Assembly (NCBI GenBank): GCA_041161475.1
Contig: JBEAUL010000012.1
Coordinates: 1-8,553 of the forward strand
Length of the DNA: 8,553 nucleotides
DNA from: JBEAUL01 sp041161475
Lineage (GTDB): Bacteria > Pseudomonadota > Gammaproteobacteria > UBA6186 > Azoamicaceae
Reading direction: 5' to 3'
Shown piece by piece: positions 1 through 6,745 of this stretch (the stretch's first letter is position 1; every line of letters starts with the position of its first letter). Both the position numbers and the translations under genes were made by a program. The notes under the pieces are model-generated. The model saw only the letters and a program-made list of their open reading frames with translations, made no database searches and was not told where the DNA came from.

Positions 1-664
1 GGATATACAATGTCCACTTTGCACCCGGTTTCATTAATTGTAATGCTTCGGTCCAGCCAGGAATCACTGCATTCACGGGAAATGTTGCGGGTTGTCCATG
101 CTTATCTGAGCTATCGAACTCAGTGCCATTGATTAAAGTACCACGATAATTGACGGTTACAGAGTCAGTTTTTTTAGGTGGCTCACCTTCACCAGGGGTA
201 TTGACCTTGTACTGTAAGCCACTGGCTAGGGTAATAACACCCGGTTTTGTTTTATTGGCTTCTAAAAAGGCTTTGCCTTCACTTAAGTTTTTAACAGCAG
301 CTGTTTTCATTTTTTCCTCAATTTTTTTATGTTGCTCTTCTTGAAAAGAAGAAAGGACCTGTCTCATTTCCTCTTGGGTTAATGCAGGTGGATTTTGCAT
401 CATGGCATCTTTAAAACCTTGAAAAAAGAAATCCATATTTACGGAGATATCTTGTTGTTTTAGGTTTTCGCCCATACTGGAGCCGATAGCATAGCTGATT
501 TTCTGTTCTTTGTTAATCACTTGACTTCCTTTAGGTTGTGTGGATGCGCTGGCAGGGGCATCCGCTTTTGTTTTGGTATTCGAGGCGGCACTATCGGGTG
601 CTGCAATGCTTAGTGTAGGGATAAGCGATAATAGCGTAATACGAAAAAATGAAGATATTTCCAT
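1..664 (-). CDS. mip: Mip-like periplasmic FKBP-type peptidyl-prolyl cis-trans isomerase (C-terminus cut off by window edge)
   Basis: The gene reads leftward from an ATG at 664; 221 residues are present before the window ends. An FKBP of this type catalyses cis-trans isomerisation of X-Pro bonds in the periplasm or at the cell surface. Residues 1 to about 21 form a signal-peptide-like hydrophobic segment (FFRITLLSLIPTLSIA), though its n-region has Glu2 and only Arg8, a weak charge pattern. Residues 22-47 are an Ala/Ser/Thr-rich linker. Residues 48-140 match the helical dimerisation region of Legionella Mip (KISYAIGSSMGENL, then a long charged helix). The FKBP domain begins near 142 (ASGLQYKV). 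Pocket residues corresponding to FKBP12 are visible: Tyr173, Phe183-Asp184, Phe195, Val200-Ile201 and Trp204 (VIPGW). Roughly the last 20-30 residues are missing. AAGGA lies 10 nt before the ATG. It sits 58 nt downstream of the GGDEF gene on the same strand and may be co-transcribed. FkpA is the alternative name; the family call is firm, the orthology less so. Confidence 0.93.
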   Translation of the reverse strand, partial: MEISSFFRITLLSLIPTLSIAAPDSAASNTKTKADAPASASTQPKGSQVINKEQKISYAIGSSMGENLKQQDISVNMDFFFQGFKDAMMQNPPALTQEEMRQVLSSFQEEQHKKIEEKMKTAAVKNLSEGKAFLEANKTKPGVITLASGLQYKVNTPGEGEPPKKTDSVTVNYRGTLINGTEFDSSDKHGQPATFPVNAVIPGWTEALQLMKPGAKWTLYI

Positions 665-722
665 GGTTCGAGATTCCTTAAGGGTATAATTTACGTGTTA
701 AAGCGACTCCGTTCTTAGCATT

Positions 723-2282
723 CTAGCCAATTTTTTGGTAGAAAGTAAAGCTATTTTTGCCCATCTTTTTAGATTGATACATGGCTTCATCTGCCCGCTT
801 GGTTAGCATGTCTAGTGTATCGCCATCATGCGGATACACGCTGATACCAATACTACAGCTGGTTTTTAATTCAACACCGTTGAAGACAAATGGCGTACCA
901 ATGGTATGTAAAATGCGTTGTACTAAGGTGGTGATTTCAGCGCTATTTTTTAAGTGACTCAGAATAAGCACAAATTCATCGCCACCAACGCGGGCAGCGG
1001 TATCCATTGTTCTTATTTTGCTAGATAACTTTTTCGCAAAATACTTGATCAGGGCATCCCCATAATTGTGACCCAACTGGTCATTCACTTGTTTTAAATT
1101 ATCAATGTCTACAAAAACAATTGCAATTTCACGATGGTTCTCACTGGCATAGCGAACGGCTTCTGAAAAACGTTCAGATAAAGATTGGCGGTTGTATAAT
1201 CCAGTGAGTGCGTCATGGGAAGCATCATACTTAAGTTTAGATTCGTTTGCCTTTAAATCTTCGTGTGCCTTTCGCAGTAAAATAAAGCGGTTATAATCAA
1301 CGATAGACTTGTTAATGCCGAAGATAATCAAGCTGAACAATAATCCGCTGATCCAAATAAGCGTATTCACAATTTTAGATTGTGCAGCAAGCTCTGATGG
1401 AAAAATAAAATCAATAATCCAAAAACGATCTAACACAGGAAAAATGAGGCGACGACTGTTTTTTTTATCCGAAGCATCAAATTGAGCGGTTTGGTAAATA
1501 ATTCGATCGGCTGTTATTTTTTCAAGCGAAGAGACGTCATAAAGGCGTAGGCTGGTTCGAAATAAGTTATTGCGGGTTGCAGTTGTAATCAAATGTTCAA
1601 TGTTAAAAAAACCAAAAGCCAATGCTCGACGTGCGGTATCAGACATCTTGGTGTTACTTTTCTCTAAAGGAATCATCAGGACAAAGCTGCGCTCAAAGGT
1701 GTTAGATAACCATTCTGGTGTATTTCTTTTTTCTGTTCGAATAAAAGCGTTTGACAATACAGTAGGGGGTTTGTGAATGAGTTGTAATAAATCTTGTCCC
1801 ATCAAACTGGTTGTGTAGGGTGTTTGTGGGGCGATTAATTGGATACGTGCAGTAGAATGCTCATTTTGTTTTAAGGGGATATTCGATTCGATTTCGGCAA
1901 GACCAAGGAATTCGATATCAGGAAATTCAGAAAATAAATCCGTTTTTGTAATATAATTTTGCCAATTTTGTGCCAAAAATGCGGGGCTTTCCCACAGCAT
2001 GCCTTGGTTCTGTAAAAATTGCTCATAGCTTTTTATGCGCTCTTGTAGACGCCCTTCGACTTGTTCGGTATAAAGAGAAAAAAGTACTTGTGCATTTTCT
2101 TCAGCCGTGTTTTTAGCCAATATCCAAATGCGTAAAGTTAAGCTTAAGCAGAGGATAAACAAAAGCCACACAACAGTCATTGGATTTTTAGAAAAAATAA
2201 CCTGCATGGGCCCAAAAGGGCTCCGTGTGGCTTTTGTCTGAACAGGTTGTTCCTGTTGTGAAGTATCGTTCATATCATGCAC
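723..2282 (-). CDS. Membrane-bound diguanylate cyclase, CHASE-like sensor region plus GGDEF domain
   Basis: The protein has 519 residues. It probably makes cyclic di-GMP from two GTP at the inner-membrane face in response to an external signal. A cytoplasmic N-terminus precedes TM1 (about 34-55). Residues 60-300 form an extracytoplasmic region whose first part resembles a CHASE domain (EFLGLAEI near 124-131; the 163-206 stretch ending in FVLMIPLEKS). TM2 is about 304-323, followed by a short coiled linker and a GGDEF domain (355-517). Catalytic features are intact: DIDNLKQVND (392-401) supplies the metal and guanine contacts, and GGDEF is at 433-437. RTMD at 424-427 lies five residues before GGDEF, the position of the product-inhibition I-site, so feedback inhibition is expected. 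No EAL domain is present. The start shown is a GTG; an ATG three codons in (2273) is equally possible, and neither has a clear Shine-Dalgarno. The 106-bp gap to fumC shows no convincing terminator or promoter. The ligand is unknown; the CHASE call is moderate and the GGDEF call is firm. Confidence 0.93.
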   Translation of the reverse strand: MHDMNDTSQQEQPVQTKATRSPFGPMQVIFSKNPMTVVWLLFILCLSLTLRIWILAKNTAEENAQVLFSLYTEQVEGRLQERIKSYEQFLQNQGMLWESPAFLAQNWQNYITKTDLFSEFPDIEFLGLAEIESNIPLKQNEHSTARIQLIAPQTPYTTSLMGQDLLQLIHKPPTVLSNAFIRTEKRNTPEWLSNTFERSFVLMIPLEKSNTKMSDTARRALAFGFFNIEHLITTATRNNLFRTSLRLYDVSSLEKITADRIIYQTAQFDASDKKNSRRLIFPVLDRFWIIDFIFPSELAAQSKIVNTLIWISGLLFSLIIFGINKSIVDYNRFILLRKAHEDLKANESKLKYDASHDALTGLYNRQSLSERFSEAVRYASENHREIAIVFVDIDNLKQVNDQLGHNYGDALIKYFAKKLSSKIRTMDTAARVGGDEFVLILSHLKNSAEITTLVQRILHTIGTPFVFNGVELKTSCSIGISVYPHDGDTLDMLTKRADEAMYQSKKMGKNSFTFYQKIG

Positions 2283-2388
2283 GCTGCCAGCATAAAAGCT
2301 GTTCTTGTTGCCAAGTTATCGACTTTGTGCGGTAAATCATTAGATATCAGGACGAGTAGGTCACTGTGTGCAGAAATCCTTTAAGCAC

Positions 2389-3774
2389 TTAGCTTTTAAT
2401 GCCACCCTGAGTTAGCTCTTGTGGGTCGAGCAACCTATCTAGGTCGTCTGGAGATAGGTCGGTCATTTCAGCGGCAACCGATCGGACAGAACGATTTTCC
2501 CGATATGCTTTTTTAGCAATCTCTGCGCCCTTTTCGTAACCAATCACAGGATTTAAAGCGGTAATTAAAATGGGGTTAAGCGATAATAGGTCGGTGATGC
2601 GTGACTCGTTAACGCTAAATGCCATGATCGCTTTATCGGCCAAAATACGGCAACCATTGGCAAGAATGTCTAAGCTTTGCAAAATGTTATAGGCGATAAC
2701 CGGTAAATTCACGTTTAATTGAAAATTTCCTCCTTGACCTGCGATTGTTACAGTCGTGTCATTACCAATTACTTGTGCAGCAACCATAATAATGGCTTCT
2801 GGAATCACTGGATTGACTTTGCCCGGCATGATACTGCTCCCAGGTTGAATGGCTGGCAAGCTGATTTCGCTTAAGCCTGCAATAGGACCGCTGTTCATCA
2901 GTCGTAGGTCTTGAGCAATTTTTGTCAAACTAACCGCAACAACACGCAGTTGACCCGATAACTCCACAACTGCATCTTGGCAACTTAATGCCTCAAATAA
3001 ATTGGCATTTTGCGTAAATCTAATGCCTGTTTTTTCTGACAGTATCTGAGCAACTTTATGACCAAACTCGGGGTGTGCGTTAATCCCTGTACCTACCGCC
3101 GTGCCACCCAAGGCGAGTTCTTCAAGCCTTTTTTGAGTAGACTTGATGCGTGCAACGCCTTTACGTAGCTGAGCAGCCCAGCCACTGAGTTCTTGACCCA
3201 GTGTCAGTGGCATTGCATCCATTAAGTGGGTTCGACCTGTTTTGACCACATGGCAGTATTGTTCCGCCCTTTTTTCAATGGTTTCGATTAAATAAGACAG
3301 TGCTGGCACCAATTTTTCTTTGATTTCAAGGCAACAACTGACATGAATAGTGGTCGGGATGACATCATTGCTGCTTTGTCCCATATTGACATGATCGTTT
3401 GGGTGTACTTCTTGTGGTTGTAGGGTGCTGGCGATTGAGGCAATAACCTCATTCATGTTCATGTTGGTGCTGGTGCCAGAGCCTGTCTGAAAGACATCAA
3501 TGGGAAATTGTTCAGTAATATGTTGCCCTGCATAAATCTTATTGGCCGCGTTGACAATGGCTTCAGCGATATCGGGTTCGAGCAACTTCAGTTGCTGATT
3601 GACAGTTGCACAAGCGGCCTTGATTAAAGCCAATGTGCGTAAAAAAGCGGGGGGCATCTTAAGTCCGCTGATAGGAAAATTATCGACAGCGCGCTGTGTT
3701 TGTGCGCCATAAATAGCAGAACTGGGGACCTCTAGGGTCCCCATACTGTCTTTTTTGATGATTTTTTTAGGCAT
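2389..3774 (-). CDS. fumC: Fumarate hydratase, class II (iron-independent fumarase)
   Basis: The 461-residue protein interconverts fumarate and L-malate in the TCA cycle as a cytosolic homotetramer. It belongs to the fumarase/aspartase superfamily. Signature regions are all present: GSGTSTNMNMNEV (98-110), NMGQSSND (130-137), GRTHLMD with the catalytic-pair His183, and GSSIMPGKVNP (312-322) with Ser313 matching the catalytic serine of E. coli FumC (Ser318) and Lys319/Asn321 for substrate binding. MPGKVNP rather than MPAKVNP favours fumarase over aspartate ammonia-lyase. The residues after it (VIPEA) differ from the E. coli form (TQCEA) and recall the mycobacterial-type fumarases. The ATG shares its A with the acnA TGA stop, and GGAGG lies 6 nt upstream, so translation is probably coupled to acnA. 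Being oxygen-stable and cluster-free, it complements the oxygen-sensitive class I enzymes found in some relatives. Length is normal and no defects are visible. Confidence 0.96.
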   Translation of the reverse strand: MPKKIIKKDSMGTLEVPSSAIYGAQTQRAVDNFPISGLKMPPAFLRTLALIKAACATVNQQLKLLEPDIAEAIVNAANKIYAGQHITEQFPIDVFQTGSGTSTNMNMNEVIASIASTLQPQEVHPNDHVNMGQSSNDVIPTTIHVSCCLEIKEKLVPALSYLIETIEKRAEQYCHVVKTGRTHLMDAMPLTLGQELSGWAAQLRKGVARIKSTQKRLEELALGGTAVGTGINAHPEFGHKVAQILSEKTGIRFTQNANLFEALSCQDAVVELSGQLRVVAVSLTKIAQDLRLMNSGPIAGLSEISLPAIQPGSSIMPGKVNPVIPEAIIMVAAQVIGNDTTVTIAGQGGNFQLNVNLPVIAYNILQSLDILANGCRILADKAIMAFSVNESRITDLLSLNPILITALNPVIGYEKGAEIAKKAYRENRSVRSVAAEMTDLSPDDLDRLLDPQELTQGGIKS

Positions 3775-6446
3775 CAGCTCCCTCCACTGGCCAATTGTCG
3801 CAAAACAAATGGCAAAATCCCTCCATGTTCATAATATTCTAGTTCTTTCGGTGTATCGATACGAATGTGTGCCCCAAAAGTGGTGGTCTTACCCGTTGCA
3901 TCGGTTGCAGTAATAGACAATTGTGCTCGGGGGCTTAAAGCAGTAAATGGGATAGTATAGTGGGATTCAGGGGATAGCCCTAGGCTATCGGCAGATTCTC
4001 CTGGTAGGAATTGTAAAGGCAGAATACCCATTCCAACCAAGTTAGATCGGTGAATTCTTTCAAAGCTTTCTGCAATCACGGCACGAATGCCCAGCAATCG
4101 CGTACCCTTTGCGGCCCAGTCGCGAGAGGAACCGCTGCCGTATTCTTTGCCAGCCAATACGATAAGGGGACAATTGTCTGCTTGATATCGCATTGCAGCA
4201 TCGTAAATACTCATGGTTTCACCCGTGGGTAAATAACGGGTCCAATTCCCTTCTTTGTCTGGAGATAATTGATTACGCAGGCGAATGTTGGCAAAAGTAC
4301 CCCGCATCATGACCTCATGATTGCCCCGTCGAGAACCGTAAGAATTAAAATCACTCAGAGAAACGCCGTGTTGCGTTAAATAGTCCGCTGCGGGGCTTGT
4401 TTTAGCAATACTGCCTGCCGGCGAGATATGATCGGTAGTGACCGAGTCCCCAACGCACACCAGTACCCGCGCATTTTCAATGGGGGCGATGGGCTCAGGA
4501 ACAAGCGTCATGCCATCAAAGTACGGTGGGTTTTTAATATAAGTGGACTGTGTGTCCCAGACAAACAGCTCACCTTTGGGCGTATCCAGGGTTTTCCAGG
4601 TATGCTCGCCTTCAAACACATGCGCGTATCGATTACTGTACATCTCTGGTTTAATCTCACTTAAAGCCGACTGTAGCTCTGTTGGTGTGGGCCAAATATC
4701 TGCTAAATATACGGCTTCTTTTTTATCGTTATATCCAATTGGGTCGTTTAACAAGTCGATATTCATACTGCCAGCCAATGCATAAGCAACGACCAAAGGC
4801 GGAGAGGCGAGATAGGCATTTTGTACTTCTGGATGAATACGTCCTTCAAAGTTGCGATTACCTGATAAGACGGCATTAACAGATAATTTTCCTTGTCGAA
4901 TGGCTTCACTGATTTCTGGCAATAATGGCCCGGAATTTCCTATACAGGTGGTACAACCATAGCCAACCAGGTAAAAACCAAGCGCTTCAAGATAAGGGGT
5001 TAAGCCGGCTTTTTCAAAATAATCGGTTACCACTTGAGAGCCGGGGGCTAAGCTTGTTTTTACCCACGGCGCAACCCTTAAGCCTTTTTCAACCGCTTTT
5101 TTGGCTAAAATACCCGCGCTCAGCATCACGCTTGGATTAGAGGTATTTGTACAACTGGTAATGGCTGCAATCGCAACCATATCGTGGTTGATTGGGTATT
5201 GACTTGAGCCCAGTGTAACCATTTGCGGTTTGTCCAAGGTTTTTTCACTTTTCTTGAGATGCTCAGTAAAACGCTTTTTAGCGTCTTTCAAAGCAATCCG
5301 ATCATTTGGGCGCTTAGGTCCTGCAATGGAGGATTCGATGGTACTCAGATCAAGGGTCACAATGTCACTGTAGATTGGGTCTTTTGCGTTTGTACTTCTA
5401 AATAACCCCTGGGCATGTGCAAATTGCTCGATTAAAGTGATTTGTTCGGAGGAACGACCAGTAACAGACAGATAATGCAGTGTTTCTGAATCAATCGGAA
5501 AGATACTGCAGGTTGCACCATATTCAGGCGCCATATTTGCGATAGTGGCTCTGTCTGCCAAGGGCAGATGATCGAGCCCGTTACCAAAAAATTCTACGAA
5601 TTTTCCAACAACACCTTTTTTACGCAATATCTCTGTAATCGTCAGCACCAAATCTGTTGCAGTTGTGCCTGCAGGCAGTGCGCCAGTCAGTTTAAATCCA
5701 ATGACTTCTGGAATGAGCATGGTAATCGGTTGGCCGAGCATCGCAGCTTCCGCTTCGATACCGCCAACACCCCAGCCTAAGACACCCAGGCCATTAATCA
5801 TGGTTGTATGCGAATCTGTTCCAACAAGGGTATCAGGATAAGCCCAATATTCCCCCGTTTTTTCCTGTTTACTGCGACAGACGACAGACGCTAAATATTC
5901 TAAATTGACTTGGTGAACGATACCCGTGCCTGGGGGAACAACACGAAAATTGTCGAAAGCAGTTTGTCCCCAGCGTAAAAACGCATATCTTTCACGGTTA
6001 CGTGAAAATTCAATGGCCGTGTTGCGTGTAAAGGCCGACTTGTCTCCGGCATAGTCCGCCATCACAGAGTGGTCGATAACCAGGTCAACCGGAGAAAGAG
6101 GATTAATTTTTTTTGGATCACCGCCCAATCGATGCATGGCTTCACGCATGGCGGCCAAATCAACGATAACAGGCACACCTGTAAAATCTTGTAGTACCAC
6201 GCGACTCGGTGTAAAAGCGATTTCATGGTCTAAGGGTTTTTTCGGATCCCAATCCATAATGGCCTCAATATCCTTTTTCTGTACATTGATGCCATCTTCA
6301 TATCGCAATAAATTTTCCAATAAAATTTTAAGCGAGTAAGGTAATGTTTGAATTTTTTCTTGATTAGGTAGTCGACTTAAATTAAAGTAATGGGTGTCAC
6401 TGTATTGTCCGGTTAGCTGGGCGCGACAACGAAAACTGTCCAACAT
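3774..6446 (-). CDS. acnA: Aconitate hydratase A (AcnA-type, IRP1-like)
   Basis: The 890-residue enzyme isomerises citrate to isocitrate through cis-aconitate in the TCA cycle. Its length matches E. coli AcnA (891). The three [4Fe-4S] ligands are present: Cys432 in SCTNTSNPS, and Cys498 and Cys501 in GYGCTTCIGNSGP. Other family landmarks are TDSHTT (210-215), GDSVTTDHISPAGS (666-679) and the swivelling domain 4 loop KEYGSGSSRDWAAKG (767-781), which carries substrate-binding Ser/Arg residues. Domain order is that of the AcnA/IRP1 group (domains 1-3, linker, domain 4), not AcnB, whose swivel domain is N-terminal. The ATG is preceded by AGGGAG about 7 nt upstream, supporting this start. It is the first gene of the minus-strand unit, overlaps fumC by one base and is divergent from tRNA-Val. 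Some AcnA proteins also bind RNA when the cluster is lost; nothing in the sequence tests that. The 2-methylisocitrate-specific AcnD is an alternative reading, but no prp genes are nearby. Confidence 0.96.
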   Translation of the reverse strand: MLDSFRCRAQLTGQYSDTHYFNLSRLPNQEKIQTLPYSLKILLENLLRYEDGINVQKKDIEAIMDWDPKKPLDHEIAFTPSRVVLQDFTGVPVIVDLAAMREAMHRLGGDPKKINPLSPVDLVIDHSVMADYAGDKSAFTRNTAIEFSRNRERYAFLRWGQTAFDNFRVVPPGTGIVHQVNLEYLASVVCRSKQEKTGEYWAYPDTLVGTDSHTTMINGLGVLGWGVGGIEAEAAMLGQPITMLIPEVIGFKLTGALPAGTTATDLVLTITEILRKKGVVGKFVEFFGNGLDHLPLADRATIANMAPEYGATCSIFPIDSETLHYLSVTGRSSEQITLIEQFAHAQGLFRSTNAKDPIYSDIVTLDLSTIESSIAGPKRPNDRIALKDAKKRFTEHLKKSEKTLDKPQMVTLGSSQYPINHDMVAIAAITSCTNTSNPSVMLSAGILAKKAVEKGLRVAPWVKTSLAPGSQVVTDYFEKAGLTPYLEALGFYLVGYGCTTCIGNSGPLLPEISEAIRQGKLSVNAVLSGNRNFEGRIHPEVQNAYLASPPLVVAYALAGSMNIDLLNDPIGYNDKKEAVYLADIWPTPTELQSALSEIKPEMYSNRYAHVFEGEHTWKTLDTPKGELFVWDTQSTYIKNPPYFDGMTLVPEPIAPIENARVLVCVGDSVTTDHISPAGSIAKTSPAADYLTQHGVSLSDFNSYGSRRGNHEVMMRGTFANIRLRNQLSPDKEGNWTRYLPTGETMSIYDAAMRYQADNCPLIVLAGKEYGSGSSRDWAAKGTRLLGIRAVIAESFERIHRSNLVGMGILPLQFLPGESADSLGLSPESHYTIPFTALSPRAQLSITATDATGKTTTFGAHIRIDTPKELEYYEHGGILPFVLRQLASGGS
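3781..3785 (-). promoter_or_regulatory. Shine-Dalgarno of fumC inside the acnA 3' end
   Basis: GGAGG on the minus strand lies 6 nt before the fumC ATG. It is made by the codons for the last residues of aconitase (Gly-Gly-Ser), followed by the overlapping TGATG stop-start. This arrangement is typical of translational coupling: ribosomes finishing acnA can restart on fumC. Confidence 0.85.
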
Positions 6447-6615
6447 GCAAAATCTCCCTGTTTTTGAGCTAGGTGTGTGTAGAAGTAGGCACCCATCTTA
6501 CCAGTAAATACACTCAGTCGGCTACCAGTGATATCGAGGGTTTTTATCGAATTTTAGTGTAGCTGAAACACTGTTGACAGAGATGAGCCAGTTTGTTACC
6601 GTATAGAGCCTATAC
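6447..6615. other. Divergent intergenic region between acnA and tRNA-Val
   Basis: This 169-bp gap is the largest non-coding stretch and must hold promoters in both directions. For the tRNA there is a good -35 (listed separately). For acnA I see only a weak candidate on the minus strand: TAAAAT at 6551-6556 with TCAACA at 6572-6577 (15-bp spacer, shorter than ideal), which would overlap the tRNA -35. TACCAGT occurs twice in direct orientation (6499-6505 and 6523-6529), 24 bp apart, both followed by AT-rich bases; these could be operator half-sites or chance. No ORF is credible here. Confidence 0.5.
6574..6602 (+). promoter_or_regulatory. Probable sigma70 promoter for tRNA-Val (and possibly infC)
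   Basis: A perfect -35 hexamer TTGACA (6574-6579) is followed, after a 17-bp spacer, by TACCGT (6597-6602), a weak -10 that keeps the conserved T, A and final T. Transcription would begin near 6609, leaving a short 5' leader before the mature tRNA at 6616, which is normal for tRNA genes. TATAGA (6602-6607) is a better-looking -10, but its 22-bp spacing is too long. Confidence 0.45.
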
Positions 6616-6690
6616 AGGCACGTAGCTCAGTGGTAGAGCACCACCTTGACATGGTGGTGGTCGGTGGTTCGATCCCACTCGTGCCTACCA
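6616..6690 (+). tRNA. tRNA-Val(GAC)
   Basis: The 75-nt gene folds into a full cloverleaf. The acceptor stem is AGGCACG/CGTGCCT with discriminator A and an encoded CCA. The D-arm is GCTC/GAGC, the anticodon stem CCACC/GGTGG encloses TTGACAT, and the T-arm GGTGG/CCACT (one G-U pair) encloses TTCGATC. The anticodon GAC (6648-6650) reads the valine codons GUC and GUU. It is divergent from acnA and lies 55 nt before the infC start codon, with no terminator between them. It may therefore share a transcript with infC and be released by RNase processing. Confidence 0.97.
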
Positions 6691-6732
6691 GACAATAAAG
6701 ATGCTCAAGCAATGTAAAGTAATTAACCAAAC

Positions 6733-6737
6733 AGGAG
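6733..6737 (+). promoter_or_regulatory. Shine-Dalgarno that fixes the AUU start of infC
   Basis: AGGAG lies 8 nt before ATT at 6746-6748, an ideal spacing. The in-frame ATG further upstream (6701) has no Shine-Dalgarno, and the next GTG (6755) is 17 nt from the AGGAG, too far. The site therefore selects ATT as initiator. Confidence 0.85.
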
Positions 6738-6745
6738 AAGCTTCC

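Noticed and set aside
150..344. Plus-strand 64-codon ORF at the left end
   Set aside because: It lies opposite the Mip-like FKBP coding sequence, whose minus-strand frame is uninterrupted and clearly homologous.
1570..1776. Plus-strand 68-codon ORF opposite the diguanylate cyclase gene
   Set aside because: Shadow of the minus-strand CHASE/GGDEF gene; no family features and no good start site.
2353..2363. 11-base match TGACCTACTCG shared (in inverse orientation) with the rplT-pheS hairpin loop at 7975-7985
   Set aside because: In a window of this size several 11-base matches are expected by chance when both strands are compared, and the region near fumC does not form the same hairpin.
4050..5780. 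Several plus-strand ORFs of 60-80 codons opposite acnA
   Set aside because: They are shadow frames of a fully intact aconitase gene, without recognisable domains or ribosome binding sites.
6646..6674. TTGACA inside the tRNA-Val anticodon loop as a -35 element for infC
   Set aside because: The hexamer is dictated by the anticodon arm, and the sequence 17 bp downstream (TCGATC) is not a usable -10.
6701..6745. ATG-initiated N-terminal extension of IF-3 (15 codons)
   Set aside because: No ribosome binding site before the ATG, no similarity to IF-3, and an ideally placed AGGAG for the ATT at 6746.
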